Assembly: GCF_047675955.1 (NCBI RefSeq)
Contig: NC_132931.1
Span: 2,852,001-2,916,000, forward strand
DNA: 64,000 nt
Direction: 5' to 3'
Origin: Chlorocebus sabaeus
Lineage: Eukaryota > Chordata > Mammalia > Primates > Cercopithecidae
Part shown: positions 45,090 through 56,061 of the stretch, one piece after another
Numbering within the stretch: the first letter of the stretch is position 1
Layout: every line of letters starts with the position of its first letter
The notes under the pieces: generated by a model
What the model saw: only the letters and a program-made list of their open reading frames with translations
Database searches by the model: none
Told to the model about the DNA's origin: nothing
Program-made: the position numbers and the translations under genes

Positions 45090-45660
45090 AGACTATATAA
45101 CCCAGTAATTCAACTTCTAGGTTTGCACCCAAGAGAATTTAAGACATATGTTGACATGTAAACATGTGCATGGATGTTCATAGCAGCATGATTCATAGTA
45201 ACCAAAAGGTGGAAGGATCCCAAATGTTTATAGCTTATGAATAGATAAACAAAGAGTGATATATTCGTACAATAAACTATTATCCAGTCATAAAAAGGAA
45301 TGAAGTACTGATAAATGCTACATACAGCTGGAGGAACCTTGAAAAATTATGCTAAAAGAAGTCAGACACAAAAGGTCACCTACCATATGATCCTATTTAT
45401 TTGAAAGATTGAGAGTAGGCAAATCCCTAGAGACAGACAGTAGATTAGCGTTTGCCTGGGGCTGCAGAGCGAGTGGAATGAGCAGTGACTGTTAAGATGC
45501 CTGGGATTTCTTTTTAGGGTGATAAAATGCTCTGGAATTAGGTAGTGGTGACGGTTGCACAATCTTGCGAATATGTTAAACGCTGCTGAATTGGACATAA
45601 TTTTCGAACAAGGGCCAATTTTATGGTATGTGAACTACATCTTAATTAAAAATAAATAAA
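45090..45660 (+). mobile_element. Old L1 3' end
   Basis: 'ttcatagcagcatgattcat', 'gttgcacaatcttgcgaata' and 'atgtgaactacatcttaatt' give an L1M-type 3' end in order. Confidence 0.88.
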
Positions 45661-45787
45661 TCTTGAAAGCTAGATCATTACAACGAATAAATACAAGGAG
45701 CAGGCCCTTTTATAGAGCAGGGTGTTCAGAAGAAACCTCAGAGGAAAGAAAAGTTTGGGCTGGGCCCCAGAGAAAAAGTGGGAAGAT

Positions 45788-46087
45788 GGTCGGGCATGAT
45801 GGTTCATGCCCGTAATCCCAGCACTTTGGGAGGCCGAGGCGGGTAGATCACAAGGTCGAGAGATCGAGACCATCCTGGCCAACATGGTGAAACCCTGTCT
45901 CTGCTAAAAATACAAAAATTAGCTGAATGTGGTGGTGTGTGCCTGTAATCCCCTCCCTGCTACTCGGGAGGCTGAGGCAGGAGAATTGCTAGGGAGTTGG
46001 AGGTTGCAGTGATCCAATATCGTGCCACTGCACTCCAGCCTGGCAACAGAGTGAAACTCCATCTCAAAAAAGAAAAGAAAAGAAAAA
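45788..46087 (+). mobile_element. AluS
   Basis: 'ggtcgggcatgatggttcat' to '(AAAAG)n' tail. Confidence 0.92.
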
Positions 46088-46645
46088 GAGGCAAGATCAG
46101 AAGGCACCACTGATCTGCACTGAAGAAAATGAGAGACCTGCTTGGCTGAACAGAGGTGGCCGTGGGGACGGAAGGGGAGGAGGGTGGTCTAGGAATAGAG
46201 CCGGAAAGTGGGGAAGAGTGAGCTGTGGTCTTCTGTGCTGAGCTTAGAGGATGGAACAGGCTTCTCCCATCAACGGGGGCCTTTGCAGGAAGCCTGCAGG
46301 GAAAGGTGAGTGTAGCTGCAGTTCTGAATGACTTAATGAAGGAAGAGATGAAAACAAAGATTGGGAGCACCTGAGGTAGTCTCAGCCTTGTGCTGTAGGT
46401 TGCAGGGAATAGGCTGAAAAACCAGCAGGGGTTCCCTCCTGTCCTCGGGGGATGCAAGAATGAAATCTTGTATTTCTCTGGCAATTTACAGTTGGATGTA
46501 GCTTTCACTTTGATTAGCTCATTGATCTTTGAAATAATTCTTGAGATGAGCAGAGCAATTATTAGCTCCTTTTACAGAGAGAGAAACTGACGCTGGTAGA
46601 AGTTCCTTCACTTGTCCAGGGCTCCTAAGCGGCAATTAGGGGAAG
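46088..46645. other. Intronic DNA with MIR at 46525-46660
   Basis: MIR antisense phrases 'cagagagagaaactgacgc' and 'ttcacttgtccagggctcct'. The rest is unassigned. Confidence 0.55.
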
Positions 46646-46852
46646 AAGTCAGATCTTGGACTCACAGTTTTTCCCAGACTGACCTATAGTCTTCTATTAC
46701 AGACTTCTAAATCATAGACAGCTAGTGTAAATAAATACGCCAAAAATATAGTACAGTGCAAAGGTATGATAAGCTTCAATAATTACCAAGAAATGCAGAG
46801 ATTAGTGCCGTGTTCTGTCCATCACACCCGGCGTTTGAAGTGCATTTTCTTT
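46646..46852 (+). repeat. Local duplication, copy 1
   Basis: Matches 48835-49053: 'cctatagtcttctattacag', 'acttctaaat', 'gtgcattttct'. About 83% by eye. Confidence 0.85.
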
Positions 46853-47144
46853 GGACCTGTTTATTACTATGCAGGAAACCAAGAAGAATTTGTACACAAG
46901 TTTTGAACCTGGGTATTACAGGAAGCTCTTGGCTCAAATCCCACATCTACCCTTTCCCAAATGACCTTGAACTTCACTTATTGGAATTCAGGCTCCTCAT
47001 GCAGTAAATGAAGATGACACACCCATTGCACATGAGATATGCTGCTCTGTGACCTCTGTACATAGAACCAACAAAGCTCTTAACACAGTACCCAGCCCAT
47101 TGAGGCTGGTGTTCAATCAGGAAATAGGAACATTTAAAAGGCAT

Positions 47145-47690
47145 ATACAAGGGAGCTCACATTCATCAAGCACAATTTTCCAGTTTCTTCCTATATGCAT
47201 AATCTCCACAAGAAGATAGATCTTTTGTTTGTTTGTTTTTGGGTTTGTTTGTTTTAAACAGAGTCTTGTTCTGTCGCCCAGGCTAGAATGCAGTGGCGCG
47301 ATCAACCTCTGCCTCCTGGGTTCAAGTGATCCTCCTGCCTCAGCCTCCCAAGTAGCTGGGATTATGGGCACACCACACTATGCTCGGTTAATTCTTTTTT
47401 TTTTTTTTTCTTTTTTTTTTTTTTTGTATTTTTAGTAGAGATGGGGTTTCACCATGTTGGCCAGGCTGGTCTCAAACTCCTGACCTCAGGTGATCCACCC
47501 GCTTCAGCCTCCCAAAGTGCTAGGATTACAGGTGTGAGCCACCACACCCGGCCCAACAAGATAGATCTTATTATCCCATTTTATGGATGAGAAGATTGAG
47601 GCCTAGGGAAATTTACTTGCTCAAGGTCACACAGAGAATCATGATCCAGATATTGGTCTGGCTCCAGAGTCATTCCTCTTTGCTTAGCCA
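47145..47690 (-). repeat. MIR split by an Alu
   Basis: Pieces 47145-47224 and 47558-47690 ('tggatgagaagattgaggcc', 'gctcaaggtcacacagagaa'). Confidence 0.8.
47225..47557 (-). mobile_element. AluS
   Basis: Duplication AAGATAGATCTT at 47213-47224 and 47558-47569. A long T run (47395-47425) replaces the middle T-rich spacer. Confidence 0.95.
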
Positions 47691-47816
47691 CACAATTTAT
47701 GATGATGTCAGAATGCAGTATAAGATGATTTTCATCAAAGCACAGGGTACTGACTCAGACTACGGTCTATTTCAGAGCTGCCGCGATCCACTAATGATCT
47801 AGAAGCTCCTCTCTGC

Positions 47817-48106
47817 TTTTTTTTTTTGAGACGGAGTTTCACTCTTGTTGCCCAGGCTGCAGTGCAATGGCGCAATTTCGGCTGCATCCTCCACCTCTTG
47901 GGTTCAAGCAATTCTCCTGCCTCAGCCTCCCTAGTAGCTGGGATTACAGGTGCCCACCACCATGCCCAGCTATTTTTCTGTATTTTTAGTCGAGACGGGG
48001 TTTCACTATGTTGGCCAAGCTGGTCTCGAACTCGCGATCTCAGGTGATCCGCCCAACTCAGCCTCCCAAAGTGCTGGGATTACAGGCATGAGCCACTGCA
48101 CCTGGC
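47817..48106 (-). mobile_element. AluS
   Basis: 'gagacggagtttcactcttg' to 'ccactgcacctggc'. Confidence 0.93.
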
Positions 48107-48834
48107 TCTGCCCCTCTCCGCTTATAGGACATTGGTCTAAATTCTCCAGGCAATTGCTCGGTCCTTATCTCTCCCCTCCTACTGCTTGGATGGATTTTTA
48201 GATCAAAGTTGCAGCTCCCCTCTCCTGGGGGATAATCCTGTTGCTGGTAACCTTGTTTCCTGGTTGACCTTCACAAAGAAGGGCTTCAGCAAACACTTCC
48301 TCCCTCAGGCCAGTCATGCAATGTTTCTCTTCCTAAAGCTTTCACGGGCCCTCAAGATGGAATGGAAAAGGGTTGCCTTCGGAAACATTTCCAGGCGAAG
48401 AAGCTGCTCAGAATAAATTAGCCAGAAAACGTTAGGGATATGCTACTTCCACATTCTCGTCTTATTTTCTGCTTTGGCCTTTCCTTCTTAAATGCCACCT
48501 CCTTTTTCCTTCCTGGGACTTGGCATCTTTGTATGTTTGCCTACTGATGGGATAAAGCCCATCTCTACCCCAGGGATATTGTCTTCCTCCAGGTGAGAAC
48601 TTGTAAGATTCTGAGACCCACACCTAGACAGCATTGTTCTTAGTAGCAAAAGGTGGAAGCTTAACTCGGCAAGAAGAAAGCTGAGCCACAGATACTTTAA
48701 ATCACCCCAGGGAAGCAGAAATCAGTGGATTCAGAAGGAATAAAGATAACAAGATGAGACCTAAGAGACGATGGCGAAAGAATTCACAAGCATCATATTG
48801 GTGAGGGGGCTGGGGGCTGTGGCTGGGTCACGGT
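48107..48834. other. Intronic DNA without recognised features
   Basis: Unassigned; no coding signal. Confidence 0.5.
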
Positions 48835-49053
48835 AAGTCAGACCTTAGACTTACAGTTTGTCCCAGGCTCACCTATAGTCTTCTATTACAGACTTCTAAA
48901 TGATAGACAGCAAGAGGCAAGAGTAAATAAATACACAAAAATATGGTACAATGCAAATGCATTATAATCTTCAATAATTATCAAGAAACGCATGAATTAG
49001 TGCCAGGTCGCAGTTCTGTCCACCACACCCAGCATTTGAAGTGCATTTTCTTG
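48835..49053 (+). repeat. Local duplication, copy 2
   Basis: Counterpart of 46646-46852, 2.19 kb away, with a short 'aagaggcaag' insertion. Confidence 0.85.
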
Positions 49054-49087
49054 AAGCCTGGCTTTCTGGAGACACCTTCCTGCTCAG

Positions 49088-49685
49088 TGCCATTTTTTTT
49101 AACTTTTATTTTAGGTTCAGGGGTACATGTGCAGTTTGTTCTATAGGTAAATTCGTGTCACCGGCATTTGTTGTACAGATTATTTCACCACCCAGGCACT
49201 AAGCCTAGAACCCAATAGTGATTTTTTTCTGCTCCTCTCCCTCCTCCCACCCTCCATCCTCAAGTAGGCCCCAGTGTCTGTAGTTCCCCTCTTTGCCGCC
49301 ATGTATTCTCATCATTCAGCTCCCACTTGTAAGTGAGAACATACGGTATTTGATTTTCTCTTCCTGTGTTGGTTTGCCAAGGATCGTGGCCTCCAGCCCC
49401 ATCAATGTTCCTGTAAAGGATGTAGAAAGCAATGTGACGATTCCTCAAAGAGCTAGAAACCAGAACTACCATTCGATCCAGCAATCCGATTACTGGGTAT
49501 ATATCCAGAGGAATATAAATTGTTCTACCATAAAGACACATGCGTGTGTATGTTCATTGCACCACTATTCACAATAGCAAAGACATTGAATCAACCTAAA
49601 TGGCCATCAATGGTAGATTGGATAAAGAAAATGTGGTACATAAACATCACGGAATACTACACAGCCATAAAAAAGATCAATGCCA
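49088..49685 (-). mobile_element. L1 insertion with 5' inversion (twin priming)
   Basis: Antisense 3' end to about 49421 ('gttcaggggtacatgtgcag', 'cagctcccacttgtaagtga') then sense ORF2-end block ('gacgattcctcaaagagc' to 'acacagccataaaaaagatc'). TGCCATTTTT before the T run and after the end is a probable duplication. Confidence 0.9.
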
Positions 49686-49835
49686 TTTTTAGAGATCCTT
49701 TGACAAGCCCTTGGGACCCTTTCTCTTGAAGAAAGTTCTGTTTGCCTTTGGAAATATGGCCAGCTTCCTACTTCTTCCCTGTTATTAATATTACCAGGAA
49801 TTTGGATGAGCCACTAACATCAAGGGAGAGAGCTA

Positions 49836-49976
49836 TTTGAGCTTGAGTGACTTTTACATTCTTTAAAGGCATGTGGATACCACCTTGACCTTTTTCTTTT
49901 GCTACGCAGTCTTCTTTAACAGCTGAATGTAAAGAGCCATCTTCTTCAACACCCCTGATTTCATGTCAACAACAAC

Positions 49977-50011
<35 letters not shown>

Positions 50012-50078
50012 CTCCTGTCTCCAGCAACTCCATCCTACTCCGGGCCTACTGAATCAAAAAACTCCAGAGTGGGTGTTC
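49836..50078 (+). repeat. Segmental duplication copy A, with (CA)n
   Basis: 'gagcttgagtgacttttaca' to 'gagtgggtgttc'; near-identical to 51278-51540. (CA)n at 49978-50008. Confidence 0.93.
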
Positions 50079-50084
50079 AGCAAT

Positions 50085-50215
50085 TGCCTAATTGCCTGGA
50101 GAGCTTATTAAAACACAAATTCCCAACTTCCTCTGATTCAGTAATTCTGCAATAGGGCTGAGAATCTCATTTGTATCAAACTCTCAGCTGGCACTGGTGC
50201 TGCTGTTTCAGCCAG
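50085..50215 (+). mobile_element. MER5A-like hAT MITE
   Basis: 'cctggagagcttattaaaac', 'ctctgattcagtaattctgc' and 'tggtgctgctg' follow MER5A order. Confidence 0.6.
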
Positions 50216-50416
50216 TTGCTCTGGAGTAGGTGGCTTCCTGCCGACCTCCAGGGCACAGATGTCTCCGCTAAGCTAATTGGGGAACCGTGCACCACTGCAG
50301 GACAGAGGGCAAGGGAGAAAGTATAGAGGAAAAGAAGGAGATGGGAAAGACATTCTGACGTCCACTCAGTTCCCCTGAGGTAATGCAATGCCTGGGATCC
50401 CCGATGCACCTCATCA

Positions 50417-50483
50417 AAGCCTTTTCTTTCTTTCTCTTTCTTTCTTTCTTTCCTTCTTTCTTTCTTTCTTTCTTTCTTTCTTT

Positions 50484-50561
<78 letters not shown>

Positions 50562-51277
50562 CTCTTTCTTTCTTTCTTGTCTTCTTTCTTTCTTCCCTCC
50601 TTCTCTCTTTCTTTCTTTTTCTCCCTTCTTTCCTTCTTTCTCTTCTTTCTTTCTTCTTTCTTTGTTTCTCTTTCTTTCTCCTTTCCTTCTTTCTCTTTCT
50701 CCTTTCTTTCCTTCTTCTTTCTTTCTCTTTTTCTTTCTTTCTCCTTCTTTCTTTACTTCTTTCTGTCTCTTTCTCTTTCTCCTTCCTTCTTTCTTTTCTT
50801 TTTCTTTCTCTCTTTCTCTTTCTTTTTCTTTCTTTCTTTTTTATTTCTTTCTTCTTTCTTTTGTTCTTTCTCCTCCCTGCCTTTCTTTCTTTCATTTCTT
50901 TCTCTTTCTTTTCTTCTTTCTTTCTTCCTTCCTTCTCTTTCTTTCTCTTTCTCCTTTCTTGCCTTCTTTCTCTTCTTTCTTCTTTCTTTCCTTCTCTTTC
51001 TTTCTCCCTTCATTCCTTCTTTCTTCTTTATTTCTGTCTCTTTCTCTTTCTTTCTCCTTTCTGTCCTTATTTCTTCTTTCTTTGTTCTTTCTTTCTCTCT
51101 TTTATTTCTTTTTCTTTCTCGCTTTCTCTTTCTTTGTTCTTTCTTTCTCTCTTTTCTTTTTCTTTCTTTCTCTTTCTTTCTCTTTCTTTTTTATTTCTTT
51201 CTTCTTTCTTTCTTTTGTTCTTTCTCTTCCCTCCCTCCCTCCCTCCCTCTCTCTTTCTTTCTTTCTTTCTTTCTCCT
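50417..51277 (+). repeat. (CTTT)n/(CCTT)n polypyrimidine tract
   Basis: About 860 bases of almost pure C/T on the + strand, with scattered G/A. Open frames through it are Phe/Ser/Leu low-complexity artefacts. Confidence 0.96.
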
Positions 51278-51421
51278 TTTGAGCTTGAGTGATTTTTACA
51301 TTCTTTAAAGGCATGTGGATACAACCTTGACGTTTTTCTTTTGCTACGCAGTCTTCTTTAACAGCTGAGTGTAAAGAGCCATCTTCTTCAACACCCCTGA
51401 TTTAATGTCCCCAACAACACA

Positions 51422-51474
<53 letters not shown>

Positions 51475-51540
51475 CTCCTGTCCCCAGCAACTCCATCCTA
51501 CTCCAGGCCTACTGAATGAAAAACTCTGGAGTGGGTGTTC
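51278..51540 (+). repeat. Segmental duplication copy B, with longer (CA)n
   Basis: Mirrors 49836-50078; (CA)n at 51418-51472 is longer. Passes at 51541 straight into a second pyrimidine tract. Confidence 0.93.
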
Positions 51541-51778
51541 CTTTCTTTTTTTCTCTCTTTATTTCTCTTTCTTTCTTCCTTTTTTCTTTTTTCTTTCTCC
51601 TTTCTTTCTTTGTTTCTTTCTCTCTTTCTCTTTCTTTCTTTCTCTTTCTCTTTCTTTTTTCTTTCTTTCTTTCTCTTTCTCATTCTTTTTTCTTTCTCCT
51701 TCCTTCCTTCCTTCCTTCTTTCCTTCCTTCCTTCCTTCCTTCCTTCCTTCCTTCCTTCCTTCCTTCCTTCCTTCCTTC

Positions 51779-51809
<31 letters not shown>
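51541..51809 (+). repeat. Second (CTTT)n/(CCTT)n/(CT)n tract
   Basis: CTTT to 51695, (TTCC) about 51700-51780, then (CT) to 51805. Joins an Alu fragment, as its former poly(T). Confidence 0.95.
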
Positions 51810-51815
<6 letters not shown>

Positions 51816-51892
51816 CTGCAGGGTCTCACCCCTCTGTGGCCCAGGCTGGAATACAGTGGTGTGACCATAACTCACCACAGCCTTGAGCAATC
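51810..51892 (-). mobile_element. AluJ fragment
   Basis: 'gcagggtctcacccctctgt' to 'cagccttgagcaatccc'. Confidence 0.8.
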
Positions 51893-52340
51893 CCCACTTC
51901 CCCAACGTCAGCAGCATCCCAGCTCTAATGGAGGGCTTGTTAAACACAGATGGGGCCCCTGCTCCCAGAGCCTCTGATTCAGCAGATCTGGGGTGGGGGC
52001 TGGACAAGAATCTGCCTGTTTTTTTGAGACAGAGTCTTGCTCTGACGCCCAGGCTGGAGTGCAGTAGCATGATCTCAGCTCACTGTAACCTCTGTCTCCC
52101 AGGTTCAAGCGATTCTCCTGCCTCAGCCTTCCAGGTAGCTGGGATTACAGGCGTGTGCCACCATACCTGGCTAATTTTTGTATTTTTAGTAGAGATAGGG
52201 TTTCACCATGTCAACCAGGCTGGTCTCAAACTCGTGACCTCAGGTGATCTGCCCACCCCAGCCTCCCAAAATGCTGGGATTACAGGCATGAGAGCCACCA
52301 AACCCAGTCAAGAATCTGCATTTTCAAAAACCTCTCAGTG
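51893..52340 (+). mobile_element. MER5A-like MITE split by an Alu
   Basis: 'ggagggcttgttaaacacag', 'ctctgattcagcagatctgg' then 'aagaatctgcattttcaaa' after the Alu. Confidence 0.75.
52016..52309 (-). mobile_element. AluS
   Basis: Duplication AAGAATCTGC at 52006-52015 and 52310-52319. Confidence 0.95.
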
Positions 52341-52653
52341 GCCAAGCATGGTGGCTCATGCCTATAATCCCAACACTTTGGGAGGCAGAGGCAGGAGGGT
52401 GGCTTGAGCCCAGGGGAGTTTGAGATTATACTGGGCAACATAGCAAGACCCCATCTCTACAAAAATGAAAATTAAAAAAAATTAGTTAGGCACAGTGGTG
52501 CACAATTGTAGTTCCAGCTACTCAGGAGGCTGAAGTGGGAGGACAACTTGAGCCCAGGAGGTTAAGGGTGCAGTGAACTACAATAGTACCACTGCCCTCC
52601 AGCCTGGGAGATGGAGCAATACACTGTCTCAAAAAAAAAAAAAAAAAAAAAAA
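52340..52653 (+). mobile_element. AluJ
   Basis: 'ggccaagcatggtggctcat' to a 23-nt A tail. Confidence 0.92.
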
Positions 52654-53230
52654 GCTATCAGGCTCTCAGCAATGGGGACGCTGCTTGTCCAACGACCCCA
52701 CTGTAGAACTACTATGTGTATGTCTGAAATAATGCAAGAAGTCACTTACAGTGATTTGACTAGCAAAACCCAAAAAAAATGTCCAGGAAAGGTAAGCTGC
52801 ACCCAGCTGATCACAGAGATGTAGGGAAGCATCTGAACTTCCACTCTGTTCCTATCAGCTGCAGAAATGGATACAGCAATCACTGGATGGTGCCTTTTAT
52901 GAAACTGACTCTGAAATGTCCCATATTTCCTGGCTCTGAAAGTCATTCTAGCTCTATTCTATCAGAAAGCTTAACATCACATCCATCATGGTTCTTGTTA
53001 TAGAAGTTTTCTCATTTCATACCTTTCACCAGAAGGTGTTTTATATTATGCAGTCTCCATGGTAACAGTCCCATAAGTGCCTGTCAACTTAATTTGACCA
53101 GTCTCATCCTATAGGACTCACTGCTGGCCTGTTGAGGAAGAGTTGCAACCTATCTCACTGTGTCATTTCTCTCTTCTGTCTTCTCCCAACCCCTCTTCCT
53201 TCCTCCCACACCTGCTCCTCCCACCACCAG
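52654..53230. other. End of the last intron
   Basis: No repeat recognised. The final 70 bases are the C/T-rich acceptor tract. Confidence 0.6.
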
Positions 53231-53358
53231 TGCATTCCCAGAAGCAGAACAGACAGACCTGCGTCCGGAAGAGCCTCATATGCGCCTTTGCTATGGCCTT
53301 CATCATCAGCGTCATGCTGATTGCAGCCAACCAGATACTCCGGAGCGGCATGGAGTAG
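53231..53358 (+). CDS. CALN1: CALN1 last coding exon (C-terminal tail anchor, stop TAG)
   Basis: The exon starts with the two bases that complete the split Val codon left by the 29909-30065 exon. It encodes 42 residues (counting that Val) and ends with TAG at 53356-53358. The peptide has a short basic stretch (QKQNRQTCVRKS) followed by about 22 hydrophobic residues (LICAFAMAFIISVMLIAANQ) and a five- to seven-residue tail ending SGME. This is the arrangement of a tail-anchored membrane protein and fits the known Golgi/secretory-membrane anchoring of calneurons. The acceptor is CAG at 53228-53230 after a long C/T-rich tract (53160-53227). The intron between the two exons is 23,165 bp. Frame, splice phase and sequence all agree with CALN1; its paralogue CABP7 has a similar tail but the residues here read as CALN1. 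Confidence 0.97.
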
Positions 53359-53595
53359 CAGCCTCCCGCCAGCCACACTGTGTTGCAGCTCACCGCGCAT
53401 GTGCATGCCCTGCGGGCAGACTCTTCCTCCACACAGCAGACATGGACCTATGGACTATGGATGGATGCAGACGATGGAACCATTCAGTAAAGAACCCAAG
53501 GTTGAGTGCAACTGGGGTTGCACTTCAGCTTCATCTCCTTGGCAGGGACACTAAAGGGCTGTCTTCAGTGCTTTAATGGTTTTGTTTTCTAATGC

Positions 53596-53601
53596 AATAA
53601 A
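53596..53601 (+). terminator. CALN1: Proximal poly(A) signal AATAAA of CALN1
   Basis: Canonical AATAAA 238 nt after the stop codon. Cleavage here would give a short 3'UTR of about 260 nt. Downstream sequence is only weakly T-rich, so strength is uncertain. Confidence 0.55.
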
Positions 53602-56014
53602 TAGCCAGGATTTCCGAATTACTGCTTCAACCATCAGTCATAACTCTAGAGAAAAACTTCATCTTCATCTCGGAATTCCAGCGGCCATCCAGGTATAATG
53701 GTGAGAGAGCAAGAGAGAGGCATGAACACACAGTCACCTCCACTCCCCATTCTTTCAACCCAAGGGTCAACAGGAGACTCTCTGCTGAGGTCAACCCTCA
53801 GTTCCAAGAGGCTGACTTCTGGGTTGCCACAGAAGAGAGGGCTTTCCATCCCACCCTGGCTTCCTTCCTCCACCCAGTGGAGACCCCCCCAAGGCATGAG
53901 GGGAAAGCCATTAAGTGGGGTGCAGTCCCTGGCGGTCTTTAGCTGCACCCCTCACCGCTTCCGTTCTTACTGCCTTTTCTAGAGGACTGCCATTGGTAGA
54001 GCTGGGGTGCTCTCAGTTTCCGTTGGCACTTGGCTTTCTGTTCCTAGAGCCCATCCCGCACCAGCATTTTGGAACCCGCAGAGAGCCTTTCTCCCAGCTT
54101 TGCCGCCTGTGCTGCCATTAGAGAAAAAAAAAAGAAGCGTAATCGTGGGCATCTCTATAACATAGACAGATATATATATTTGGCTTCTTCGTGTGCGACG
54201 TCATTCTTCCCTAATCGCTTACACCTAATATAAGCTTGTCCTCCCTCCCACACTCATCCCTGCTTCTTTGGGGCAGGGGTGAGGCAGGTTGAGGGGGAGG
54301 GGACTGAGACTGGCGGTGAGGTTTTGACACCCACACCCAGCCATCTGGAGTCATGGAGACCCACCACGTCTCTATGCCGGATGACCTTTGTAAGTTAAGG
54401 TTCTTGTGCATCTTACCTTTCCCTTACCTTGGAGTTCGCTTTGTTAGTTAGTCTTCCCCAGCTAAAAAGAGAAATGCAATCCAAAATGGAAAGATGGAGA
54501 GATCAAACGACTGTATTTTACATAAGATCTTCTGGCCTTCAGATTCTGCAACTGACTTATTTTCAGGAGGTGGGGGGAAAAGATGTTTATGAGTTTAGCC
54601 AACAGAACAGGTGATTTACTCCTGCCTACAGAATACTTTCGTTGGGGAAGGTAACTGAACCAAGGATCTGTTTTCAACTCCATTCCAAGTCTGTAATTTC
54701 CTGACTTTTCCTAGATGTCAGCCACTACTATGAATTCAAGCTTGTGTAGTCAGATTAGCCGGTAATCTCTAGATGTAATAGTTCCCTTTGTACTTTTCCA
54801 AGCTCAGGTCTTTATTTTGTAATGGAATTACCTTGCTCCTACTTCTTTTGATTACATCCTAAAACTATGTGCTTCCCCCCTTTCTTCCAGTATCAAGCCA
54901 CCAGAAGCTTTCTTGTCTCAGTGCAGTGGGTAGGGTTTTTGGTGTGTTGTGTGTTCCTGATCTCCCTCCCTGTCTTCCTGCTCAGCTTTCTCCCTACTGC
55001 CTTCTCAGACTTGGAGCACCCAAGGTCTCCGATGAGAGTTTTCTCATTCACCTCTGCAAGTGCTCCTGGCAACAGCCTGGGGGCAGCTGTAGAAACTTTC
55101 CCTTTGTGGGAGAGTGTCAATATTCCTGATGAGCACAAGTAAAACTAGGGTTTGAGCCATAGTATGGAGGAGGGAGGAGATGTAAGCTCCCAAGAGCCTG
55201 GGGGATTGCAGGTCCCTCTGCAAAACTTCCTGGAGTTCAGCCCAGCAAGGCCAGACCAAGGAGGCAGCAACCTGCCTTTCCCCCTTACCTGCCCTGCTGC
55301 CTGCACACTGCATGCCTGCCCCTTCTGTCGCTCCCGTTGGCTGACTCACCACGGTCCCCTTAGGATTGGAATTCTGAACTAGAACAGGTCCAAATGCAGA
55401 ATACTAACACATCGAACAACCTCATCCTTAATATCTGCCCTGGGCAGTTTGCCCTCTCCCAGCTGGATTTGGATGGGAGGGCAGAGCAGATCTTGAAGGG
55501 ATATACTTTCCTATCTTTCCCTGACCCCTGAACCACCAAACCACGTCCTCCTGGGGATAAGGGTGCAGGACCCTAAGTAGACTGGGTAGAAACCCCAGGG
55601 ATGATTCTTCAAAGCCCCCTCCCCCATGAGAGGGGCCTGAAATGCCGCAGCTGAGGCTGGTCTTCAGGGCAGAAAATGAGCACTTCTTCGAAGGCGGCTT
55701 TTCTGCGAGTTCTTCTGCCTCCTGCTGGAGAACAGAGACCCTTCAGGAGGTGGGGGTTAGATTTCATTGGCAGAGAGATTAGCCACTGTGCCCAAGTAGG
55801 GAGGAAAAGGAGTTCTGGAGAGGCGCCATCATCCTGTTTTCTACAAAGCCTGCAGGATTCCTTCCCTAACAGTGACCCTTCTTCTCACTCCCAGTGACCT
55901 GGAAGCAAGCCCACCCTCCCCAGGGGAAAATCTAGGAGAATGCATTCCTCTGTGGACTGCTAGAGAAAGACGGCAAGAAGGAAGATGCGGAATTCTTTCT
56001 GACAACTTAGGAGT

Positions 56015-56061
56015 TAACTTCCCACCGTGGTAACTTCCCACCGTGGTAACCCCCCACGTGG
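56015..56061 (+). repeat. 16-bp tandem repeat in the 3'UTR
   Basis: TAACTTCCCACCGTGG at 56015-56030 and 56031-56046, then a shortened third copy to 56061. Confidence 0.9.

Larger units (their letters stand above)
30066..53230 (+). other. CALN1: CALN1 last intron
   Basis: GTAGGT donor at 30066 to CAG acceptor at 53230, phase 1. It is loaded with Alus, two inverted L1 insertions, microsatellites and local duplications described separately. No additional exon is evident. Confidence 0.93.

Noticed and set aside
46646..49053. Possible pair of RNA genes because of repeated blocks
   Set aside because: No promoter boxes or hairpin structure seen; better explained as local duplication.
50383..51308. 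Long + strand open frames of about 300 codons rich in Phe, Ser and Leu, and minus-strand Lys/Glu/Arg frames
   Set aside because: They are translations of a CTTT/CCTT repeat, which lacks stops in several frames. No gene context.
50085..52340. The two MER5A-like pieces as part of the 49.8/51.3 kb duplication
   Set aside because: They differ too much from each other (about one third of bases by eye), so they are probably independent insertions.
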